A program made the position numbers and the translations under genes. From Candidatus Bipolaricaulota bacterium (GTDB lineage: Bacteria > Bipolaricaulota > Bipolaricaulia > M55B111): a DNA stretch of 5,028 nt. How positions within the stretch are numbered: position 1 is the first letter of the stretch; every line of letters begins with the position of its first letter. Shown here piece by piece: positions 1 to 5,028 of this stretch. Location: positions 1 to 5,028 of the forward strand of contig JAGXLP010000094.1 of assembly GCA_018334615.1 (NCBI GenBank), written 5' to 3'. Under the pieces are notes generated by a model. That model searched no databases and was not told the DNA's origin. It saw nothing but the letters and a program-made list of their open reading frames with translations.

Positions 1-2172
1 TTTATGGATGAGGAATTGGACCCTGACGGAGATGGATTAAATCAATACTGGGAAGACGCGGCAATGGAACTGGTAAATCCTGTTATCAAGTTAGATGAAG
101 AAGAGAACTGGTTAAATCACGAACTGATTAACCGGCTCTTCACCACAACTAACGATATAGCTCTGTCGGGTCAGGATATACTAGATACTGGTTGTAATCA
201 AATACACAATGCATCGAACGAGTCAATTCAGGATATCCTGGAGTTTACCTCCAATAGCACCAGATGGGCACAGGCACAGGCCACCCGCGAAGCTATACAG
301 GCAGGCTTTGACACGGCAGAGGAAGTCCTGGAATACATTTCACTATACTACCCGAGTATTAGGGTGCAATTGACCGCAGAAATAGTTGGAGCGCTGATCG
401 ATCAAATTGAACCCTATTACGCCCAGTGGACCCTGGTGCAGCTGATTAGAGTTGCCGCATCCGCCGGTTATATTACAGTGACGGGAGTAGATAATTATTA
501 TCGCGCTATATGTGCGCTGGATAGCTTTTTGCTCTCATCAATATCCCAGCTAGCAAGCAGTGCGGATTATTCTGAGCACCACGTAGTTAACTTCGTCCGG
601 GTTACACCGTGGCCGTCGATTGAAGAACCTCAATACGTGTTGTTTTATTACTGTATTGCCTGGACTATGGATTACGGCAGGTTTTCCGTACTTGCTCACA
701 GAGGAGATGCTGAGCGAGTTATAATGGCCTGGAAAGTGGAAGACGAGAATACGTTAAACCTCGAATGGGTGTTTACTTCGTCCCACCGTGACCCTAATGC
801 CCATCACGCGGTCTGGTATGCTACCGATATGACCTGTAATCGCGGATATGTAGCTAACCTCTCGGAGGAAACTGAAAGAAGCGAGCTTATGAAAACCGAG
901 CTGCAATTTGACAATCAAGGTAACGTGATCTTAGCAGCTTCGGAAGATAAACACGCGCTCTACCCCAGTTGTGATATCTGCGAAGAGGTAACCCTCGTCG
1001 ATGTTCCGGATAGAGCACTGGACTATGCGGCAACTTCTCCATATTTAGCTATGTATCAGGCAGCAACGGGCGGGGTAGAGGAAAGAGGACACCTGAACAT
1101 CGGAGAGGATTGCTGTGGCGGAGGAAGCTGGAGATTTCCAGTTTTTAACGTCGGAGAACCCGATCATCACCTTATAGATGATCTGGATGATCCACCTTAT
1201 CCGGGACTGCAGGGAATATTCCCGGGGGAGACTGTGTGGAGCGGAAATAAAGCAAACCCGGATTATGGTTTCTGCGGTGGTCTGACCGAACTTCCGGCCC
1301 CCTACAGAGCAAAAAACGCCGGACCCTCAAGCAGGCCGGGTAAAAAGCTCGGAACGGAAGGTCCACCAAACCTACTTGAAAAGAAGCTGAATGGAAGATT
1401 CAGGATAACCGTCGAAACCGGCGACATAAAAGGGGCAGGTACTGACGCAAATGTTTATATTACCTCCTTTGGTAGGATCCCCACCGGGGGTCCTCGACCT
1501 CCCGAAGAATTTGAGCTTATTGGCACGTTTGATCGTGGTGACACGGATGTAATCAATCTGGGCGAAAACGAGCTGCCACAATTGCTTGGCCTCCGGCACA
1601 TTAGGGTCAAACACGACAACAGCGGGAAAGACCCTGGGTGGTACATACACCGCTTGGTTATTGAAGACAAAGAAACCGGCGAGGAGTGGGAGTTCGTCAT
1701 AGATAGATGGTTGGCGGAAGACCAGGTTGACGGAGAAACCCAGGCGGATTTTGAACCAACTACCTACTGTGGAAAGGCCGAATACGAAATCGAAGTGACG
1801 ACTAGCGATCTCGATTGGAAAACCGGTGAGGGCACAGACGCCAACGTATACATCTCCCTCTTTGGAACGAATTCATTTGGAAAGAAATGTTCGAGTGGGG
1901 AATTTCTCCTTGATAATAAATGGGAGAACGATTTTGAAACGGGGGATACAAACACTTTCCATGTAACTGGGGGCGAAATAGGGGAATTGACCCATATTAC
2001 TTTGAGACATGACGGAGCTTTACCTTTATCTGACTGGCATTGTGATCAGGTGATAGTTAGAAACAACGATACGGATCAAGAGTGGACGATCCCTGTGGAT
2101 AGATGGCTACAGGAAAGCGAATCTGGTTTAAAACCTTTTGCAACGCTTTATCCCGCCGAGAATACTTCTTGA
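1..2172 (+). CDS. Vps62/NPP1-like domain protein with two C-terminal PLAT/LH2 domains (5' partial)
   Basis: The frame is open to the left edge (TTT precedes the first ATG at 4), so the true start is probably outside. Numbering here begins at that ATG and gives 722 residues, with stop TGA at 2170-2172. Residues 6-12 read DPDGDGL, a calcium-loop-like motif. Residues 38 to about 185 look mostly helical. Residues 190-430 form a core with HHVVNF...TPWPS, GDAERV (234-239), SSHRDP (259-264), an HH pair (267-268), DKHALYPSCDIC (315-326), CC (370-371), NVGEP (382-386) and FPGETVW (406-412). The order GDxExV, then H-rich strand, then KHxxYPS, resembles the Vps62/DUF946/NPP1-like fold; that call is from motif memory and is moderate. 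Residues 464-573 and 592-705 are two clear PLAT domains, each with GTDANVYI and a terminal DRWL. PLAT domains usually mediate lipid or protein contact. No catalytic site is recognised and no signal peptide is visible, probably because the N terminus is missing. The function is unknown; a surface or secreted binding role is inferred. Confidence 0.85.
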   Translation, partial: FMDEELDPDGDGLNQYWEDAAMELVNPVIKLDEEENWLNHELINRLFTTTNDIALSGQDILDTGCNQIHNASNESIQDILEFTSNSTRWAQAQATREAIQAGFDTAEEVLEYISLYYPSIRVQLTAEIVGALIDQIEPYYAQWTLVQLIRVAASAGYITVTGVDNYYRAICALDSFLLSSISQLASSADYSEHHVVNFVRVTPWPSIEEPQYVLFYYCIAWTMDYGRFSVLAHRGDAERVIMAWKVEDENTLNLEWVFTSSHRDPNAHHAVWYATDMTCNRGYVANLSEETERSELMKTELQFDNQGNVILAASEDKHALYPSCDICEEVTLVDVPDRALDYAATSPYLAMYQAATGGVEERGHLNIGEDCCGGGSWRFPVFNVGEPDHHLIDDLDDPPYPGLQGIFPGETVWSGNKANPDYGFCGGLTELPAPYRAKNAGPSSRPGKKLGTEGPPNLLEKKLNGRFRITVETGDIKGAGTDANVYITSFGRIPTGGPRPPEEFELIGTFDRGDTDVINLGENELPQLLGLRHIRVKHDNSGKDPGWYIHRLVIEDKETGEEWEFVIDRWLAEDQVDGETQADFEPTTYCGKAEYEIEVTTSDLDWKTGEGTDANVYISLFGTNSFGKKCSSGEFLLDNKWENDFETGDTNTFHVTGGEIGELTHITLRHDGALPLSDWHCDQVIVRNNDTDQEWTIPVDRWLQESESGLKPFATLYPAENTS
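1393..2118 (+). repeat. Tandem PLAT/LH2 domain pair
   Basis: Two consecutive beta-sandwich domains lie at the C terminus of the first protein, residues 464-573 and 592-705, joined by a linker of about 18 residues. Both contain the identical octamer GTDANVYI (479-486 and 610-617), followed by an FG pair, then F-acidic-x-GDT (FDRGDT at 509 and FETGDT at 644), an RHxRVKHDN or THITLRHDG strand, an acid-rich hairpin and the closing DRWL (567-570 and 699-702). These are the usual PLAT landmarks. Outside the landmarks the copies differ greatly, so the duplication is old. The aspartates in the GTDA and GDT loops are placed like those that can bind calcium in PLAT domains; this is inference from the family. 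Confidence 0.85.
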
Positions 2173-2192
2173 ATGCTTGCTGGAAGGCATTC
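2171..2192 (+). terminator. Small hairpin overlapping the stop codon, possible weak terminator
   Basis: GAATGCTT (2171-2178) pairs with AGGCATTC (2185-2192) around a six-base loop, giving an eight-base-pair stem with one G-T wobble. The stem begins inside the TGA stop codon. No run of T follows directly; the next tract is a run of A at 2211-2217, and T-rich sequence only appears from about 2218 to 2240. It is therefore a poor match to a bacterial intrinsic terminator. It may be a weak terminator, an mRNA 3' end element, or chance. Confidence 0.25.
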
Positions 2193-2304
2193 TCAGCTAT
2201 TATTGGTAATAAAAAAATTTAAGTTGTCTTGACTTACTTTTGCCCAATTGAAAAACGCCTGAGGAGAAAATCTTGTATCTTAAAAAATTTTCAAGGAGGT
2301 AGCT
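2173..2304 (+). other. Intergenic region between the two genes
   Basis: This 132-base gap holds the rest of the stop-codon hairpin, a short palindrome TTATT-GGT-AATAA (2200-2212), an A-rich then T-rich block (2208-2223), a second AT block (2281-2291) and the ribosome binding site of the downstream gene. The AT block at 2208-2223 could serve as an archaeal TATA-like element about 85 to 95 bases before the start codon. TTGACT at 2229-2234 resembles a bacterial -35 box, but no -10 box lies at the right distance. Whether the second gene has its own promoter or is read through from the first is undecided. Confidence 0.5.
2293..2300 (+). promoter_or_regulatory. Strong Shine-Dalgarno ribosome binding site
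   Basis: AAGGAGGT is complementary to the 3' end of prokaryotic 16S rRNA and sits four bases before the ATG at 2305. It fixes the start of the second gene. The next in-frame ATG (codon 9, 2329) has no such site and would remove the basic residues that precede the hydrophobic segment. Confidence 0.85.
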
Positions 2305-2379
2305 ATGAATTCTAAGCCAGCACGTCTGATGCTGTCGATCTGTATAATTATCGTGGTTGGCTTGATCACCTTTGAGGGA
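2305..2379 (+). other. Signal peptide or N-terminal membrane anchor
   Basis: The first 25 residues have a basic n-region (K4, R7), a hydrophobic stretch from L8 to F23 rich in Ile, Val and Leu, and then a polar and acidic sequence beginning with EGSGE. This is the layout of a Sec signal. Small residues at 25-27 (G-S-G) could allow cleavage, but there is no clean AxA motif. There is no lipobox: the only Cys (C13) is inside the hydrophobic core. Confidence 0.75.
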
Positions 2380-5028
2380 TCAGGGGAGATAGAGGAGTTT
2401 AAAGCAACTTCATTCAGCTCGACCGGGGACCATATTCAGGGCTGGTACTGGTTAAGAGACAGAAATCTATCCGATAAAGCTTCGTGGACTTTTAAAGGTC
2501 TACCGGAAGGTTCTGACACTATCGAGGCGAAGATATTTGCTCTGGCTACGGACCGGGCCAGTGGAGGACCAGGAGTCGATGCTCACTTCAGGCTCGTGGT
2601 TGGTTACCCCGGCAGTGGTAATATGGGAGGCGTATTTTGCCCTCAGGAAGTAACGCTCGAGAACGTGACTCCTCCCGGTGACCCCGACGGCTATAAATGC
2701 AGGGGTACGGTAAGGGTAGATCGGAACCGACAGTGTGGCACGAGCGGGTCAGAGATATATATTTTTGCCGAGAGGATATCGCCCAATCATCCTCACGTAG
2801 CGTTCAATAAAGATAGTATAGTTTTACGGCTCCGGGGGTCATCGGACCAGGATAACCCTTCAAATGACGCTGGATCGGGAAGCGACGCGGGGGACGAGAT
2901 CGAAGAGGCTTTGAGCATAGATACGGGCAGTTTTTCCGGTTATCTGGATTCGGAGGACAAAGAGGATTGGTATAAATTCAGGGCAAATCAGGGTCAAATA
3001 ATCAGTATCGACCTGATCCCGCCCACAGAAACGGATTACGAACTCTACCTCTATCGCCCCAGAGGAAGTTCAGCTGAATATTCCAACAGCGGCAAAGGCG
3101 AGCGAGAAAGGATAGATTACGTGGCAGGTGCAAGCGGTGTTTATTCAATCCGAATCAGAAGAAGTTCGGGCGAAGGAGATTACAAACTAAGGTTGGGAAT
3201 CAGGAATCAAAATGACGCCGGCAGCGGCGGCGATGCTGGGAATGAAAAGCAGAATCCTTATCGAGTTACTCCTGGGAGCTATTCGGGTTTTATGATGGAT
3301 GACGATGATGAAGACTGGTACGAGTTCACCGCGGATACTGGCCAAATCATCCAAATAGGCCTGGTACCGCCCACAAAAGCGGATTACGACCTCTACCTCT
3401 ATCGCCCTGGTGGAGGGGTAGCAGAATATTCCAACAGCAAAAAAGGTGAGCGAGAAAGGATTGATTACGTGGCAGGAAGGGCTGGGGAGTACTCGATCCG
3501 GATAAAGAGAACTTCAGGTCAAGGTGACTATGATTTTGAGTTATCTCTTGAGAACCAGAACGATGCCGGCAGCGGTGGCGATGCGGGAAACGACAAACTA
3601 CATTCCTTAAAAATTCAGCCAGGTAGCATTAACGGATTTTTGAAAGACGACGACGACGAAGACTGGTACCAGATAGAGGCTAAAGAAGGTCAGATAATAG
3701 AACTTAAACTGGAGGTTCCAACGGAGGCCGATTACGACCTCTATCTCCGTCACGAATACAAGAGATCCGCATACTCCAATACCGGCGTGGGGATCGCACC
3801 CGAACTCAAGGATGTTGCGGAAAAACCGGGACCGGTCTATATCGAAATCAAGAGAAGAAAGGGAGAAGGTCAATATTTACTAAGAGTAAACCAACCTTCT
3901 TATCAGGCTGCTGATTTTTCTTCGTCCGGAGAGGAAATTGACGGATGGAGCTGGTTGCGGGATGAAGAACTGGATGAGACGGCCACGTGGGAATTTACTG
4001 GAATCGATAAAAACGTAAAGGAAATCTCTTTCGACCTCACGTCACTCGTCAGTAGAGGAGCCAGTGCCGAGGTGAAGGCTCAATTCGTTCTATTTGTATT
4101 TACTGTTCAGCCAGGGATGGAAAGAAATGAGCTGTGGTCGGGCCAGGTTTCACTTCCGAAGACAGAACCCGCGGCAGGAGCCGGTGAATATTTCTGTTCC
4201 GGAACAATTAAAATACCGCTATCGGCCCGGCTTGAGACTTTAGGGCCAAAGCTAATTGTCGTGATAAAGAGGATATCGCCTAACCACCCGGAGCTTGCCT
4301 TTAAGTCGGATACCATTCTGCTCAATACCCAAACCGGTTATGAGGAGGAGCAAATAGAAGAAAGGCTGGAAAAAAAGCTTATAGCAACCCCTCCGGATGC
4401 CTTTAATAGTTCCGCCATAGTATCTTCTGGAATTCACTGGTGTAATCAAAGTGGCCACTACCTGGAATGGGGCTGGGGACGTCTTGCGGAAAAAGGGATA
4501 ATCAAAGAAGGAGCCGTAAACCTCACCCTTCCGGTTTCAAGCGCGATAGAAGGAGGCCCGGGTTTTGACGCACGCGTTGAAGCCAGGATCCTCGACCCAG
4601 CTGGGAGAGAGCTGGAATCCGGCACAGTTGCATTGAATAATCCTTTCCTTCCGGTAACAGAAATGAATTCGAACGGTTACGGTTACGATGCACAAGGCGT
4701 TTACAGATTTTCGGATCCGAACATAATCAAGTCCGGGTTCATTCTCCGGCTGGAGTGGCCCGGTCTGGACAACGAATATGCCTTCGGGGGATCGATAGAT
4801 AGGGCAATTCTAGGGGCGATTCTCGAGTCTAAGCTGGAAACCGGGGACCAGGTGGAGAGGGTAACGGTACATCAAATACTTGAAAATCCATTAAGCTTCG
4901 AAGGACAAACAGTAACACTGGAAGGTGAATTTCACGGCTGGCAGGGCGGATTGACGCAGTGTCCTATTCCGAGGACCAGAAGCGACTGGCTCATAGGAGA
5001 AGGCGAAGACTACATATACGGGACAGGA
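2305..5028 (+). CDS. Exported multidomain protein with three PPC repeats, duplicated flanking domain and OB-fold-like C-terminal domain (3' partial)
   Basis: The frame has 908 codons with no stop and ends at the window edge, so the C terminus is missing. The start is set by AAGGAGGT four bases upstream. Residues 1-7 include K4 and R7, and residues 8-23 form a hydrophobic core, so this is a signal peptide or N-terminal anchor; the cleavage point is unclear. Domain A (33-177) is beta-rich with GWYWLRD and ERISPNHP. Three PPC (bacterial pre-peptidase C-terminal) repeats start at 187, 303 and 419. A second copy of domain A spans 535-676 with GWSWLRD and KRISPNHP. A short charged, probably helical linker (680-692) leads to a beta-rich segment (about 710-819), and the start of an OB-fold-like domain follows from 853. 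PPC domains are common in secreted proteases and surface proteins and are not catalytic. No protease or other catalytic motif is seen, so this looks like a surface or secreted binding protein. The exact role is unknown. Confidence 0.9.
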   Translation, partial: MNSKPARLMLSICIIIVVGLITFEGSGEIEEFKATSFSSTGDHIQGWYWLRDRNLSDKASWTFKGLPEGSDTIEAKIFALATDRASGGPGVDAHFRLVVGYPGSGNMGGVFCPQEVTLENVTPPGDPDGYKCRGTVRVDRNRQCGTSGSEIYIFAERISPNHPHVAFNKDSIVLRLRGSSDQDNPSNDAGSGSDAGDEIEEALSIDTGSFSGYLDSEDKEDWYKFRANQGQIISIDLIPPTETDYELYLYRPRGSSAEYSNSGKGERERIDYVAGASGVYSIRIRRSSGEGDYKLRLGIRNQNDAGSGGDAGNEKQNPYRVTPGSYSGFMMDDDDEDWYEFTADTGQIIQIGLVPPTKADYDLYLYRPGGGVAEYSNSKKGERERIDYVAGRAGEYSIRIKRTSGQGDYDFELSLENQNDAGSGGDAGNDKLHSLKIQPGSINGFLKDDDDEDWYQIEAKEGQIIELKLEVPTEADYDLYLRHEYKRSAYSNTGVGIAPELKDVAEKPGPVYIEIKRRKGEGQYLLRVNQPSYQAADFSSSGEEIDGWSWLRDEELDETATWEFTGIDKNVKEISFDLTSLVSRGASAEVKAQFVLFVFTVQPGMERNELWSGQVSLPKTEPAAGAGEYFCSGTIKIPLSARLETLGPKLIVVIKRISPNHPELAFKSDTILLNTQTGYEEEQIEERLEKKLIATPPDAFNSSAIVSSGIHWCNQSGHYLEWGWGRLAEKGIIKEGAVNLTLPVSSAIEGGPGFDARVEARILDPAGRELESGTVALNNPFLPVTEMNSNGYGYDAQGVYRFSDPNIIKSGFILRLEWPGLDNEYAFGGSIDRAILGAILESKLETGDQVERVTVHQILENPLSFEGQTVTLEGEFHGWQGGLTQCPIPRTRSDWLIGEGEDYIYGTG
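2401..2835 (+). repeat. Domain A, first copy (beta-rich, unrecognised)
   Basis: Residues 33-177 match residues 535-676 of the same protein. Landmarks in order are FSSTGDHIQGWYWLRD (37-52), GGPGVDA (87-93), C112, YKCRGTV (130-136) and ERISPNHPHVAF (156-167). The sequence alternates short beta-like strands with polar loops. C112 and C132 could form a disulfide, and C144 is unpaired in this view. I do not recognise a named family. Confidence 0.7.
2863..3906 (+). repeat. Three tandem PPC domain repeats, period 348 bases
   Basis: The units begin at 2863, 3211 and 3559, exactly 348 bases (116 residues) apart. Each opens with a Gly/Asp linker of the form NDAGSGxDAGxE/D, then has an acidic turn before DWY (EDKEDWY, DDDDEDWY, DDDDEDWY), a GQII strand, a PTxxDYxLYL strand, a Ser/Asn-rich turn (YSN) and a closing Y/I-rich strand with GxGxY. 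This is the PPC (pre-peptidase C-terminal) beta-sandwich pattern. Units 1 and 2 are much closer to each other than to unit 3, including at DNA level, while unit 3 has lost the GERERIDYVAG segment. In this family the DxDWY region and nearby acids may bind calcium; the long Asp runs here would suit that, by inference. Confidence 0.88.
3907..4332 (+). repeat. Domain A', second copy of domain A
   Basis: Residues 535-676 align with 33-177 with almost no length change. FSSSGEEIDGWSWLRD (538-553) matches FSSTGDHIQGWYWLRD. YFCSGTI (629-635) matches YKCRGTV. KRISPNHPELAF (655-666) matches ERISPNHPHVAF. The distance from the first Trp of the GW motif to the Arg of RISPNHP is 110 residues in A and 108 in A'. 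C132 of A is kept as C631, but C112 is absent, so a disulfide in A could not form the same way here. The GGPG motif of A is replaced by a SRGAS segment (583-587). Confidence 0.75.
4441..4761 (+). other. Beta-rich segment between A' and the OB-fold-like domain, possible divergent A-like domain
   Basis: Residues 713-819 include WGWGRLAEKG (722-731), GGPGFDARVEARI (750-762), an NGYGYD turn (790-795) and a closing ILRLEWP strand (813-819). GGPGFDA echoes GGPGVDA of domain A, with a WxW motif ahead of it and a Gly/Tyr-rich turn about 44 residues after it in both. The RISPNHP motif is missing. It may be a third, decayed copy or an unrelated Ig-like domain. Confidence 0.4.
4861..5028 (+). other. OB-fold-like domain, cut by the window edge
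   Basis: From residue 853 the sequence reads as a short helix ILENPLSFEGQ, then strand TVTLEGEFHGW, a GG turn, C886, and TRSDWLIGEGEDYIYGTG at the edge. The pattern of NPxxxEGxxVTLxGEF followed by TRSDWxI and a G-ending strand resembles OB-fold domains seen in archaeal membrane and surface proteins. Only about the first 56 residues are present. Such domains can bind oligonucleotides, sugars or proteins, so no ligand is assigned. Confidence 0.55.

Noticed and set aside
1172..1955. Several minus-strand open frames of 63 to 92 codons inside the first gene
   Set aside because: They lie antisense to clear PLAT and core coding sequence, have no ribosome binding site that I can see, and show no domain-like pattern.
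2229..2280. Bacterial sigma-70 promoter starting with TTGACT at 2229 or TTGAAA at 2248
   Set aside because: No TATAAT-like -10 box lies 16 to 18 bases downstream of either; the nearest TAT-containing stretch is badly spaced.
2266..2295. Hairpin that could hide the ribosome binding site (GAAAAT with ATTTTC, or CTTG with CAAG)
   Set aside because: The stems are only four to six pairs, AT-rich or with large loops, and they leave most of AAGGAGGT free, so a regulatory switch is not supported.
2329..2331. Alternative start codon at codon 9 of the second gene
   Set aside because: It lacks a Shine-Dalgarno site and would delete the basic n-region of the signal peptide, whereas the ATG at 2305 has an ideal site.
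2863..3906. Regular DNA repeats that could suggest a CRISPR array or tandem satellite
   Set aside because: The period is 348 bases, the repeats are in frame, and they encode recognisable PPC domains with substitutions that respect codons.
3607..4458. Minus-strand open frames of 68 to 88 codons inside the second gene
   Set aside because: They are opposite PPC unit 3 and domain A', whose protein motifs are well conserved; the antisense frames are by-products of the codon pattern.

Overview
The window contains two same-strand genes for modular, probably extracellular proteins, and both are cut by the window edges. Neither is an enzyme I can name. The organism cannot be fixed from the sequence. 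Frequent AGA/AGG arginine and ATA isoleucine codons, a strong AAGGAGGT ribosome binding site and PPC repeats joined to an OB-fold-like domain would fit an uncultured euryarchaeon (for example an ANME-type or Archaeoglobi-like lineage). A bacterium is not excluded, and there is no rRNA, tRNA or housekeeping gene to decide it.

Layout: (1) 1-2172, a gene open at the left edge. It has a calcium-loop-like DPDGDGL motif, a long helical stretch, a Cys- and His-bearing core that resembles the Vps62/NPP1-like (DUF946-like) fold, and two tandem PLAT/LH2 beta-sandwich domains at the C terminus. (2) 2173-2304, a 132-base intergenic gap with a small hairpin at the stop codon, an AT-rich block and the ribosome binding site of the next gene. 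(3) 2305-5028, a gene of at least 908 codons that stays open to the right edge. It has a signal peptide or membrane anchor, a beta-rich domain A, three PPC repeats with an exact 116-residue period, a second copy of domain A, a possibly related third beta-rich domain, and the start of an OB-fold-like domain.

How they may work together (inference): both proteins are built from non-catalytic modules typical of secreted or surface proteins (PLAT for lipid or protein contact, PPC for secretion or substrate contact, acidic loops suited to calcium). The shared strand and short gap allow co-transcription, but the gap also holds a possible weak terminator and an AT-rich promoter-like block, so this is open. 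The best candidates for new biology are the nested A-PPC3-A' architecture of the second protein and the combination of Vps62-like core, helical insert and PLAT pair in the first. No tRNA, rRNA, CRISPR array, insertion sequence or attachment site was seen.
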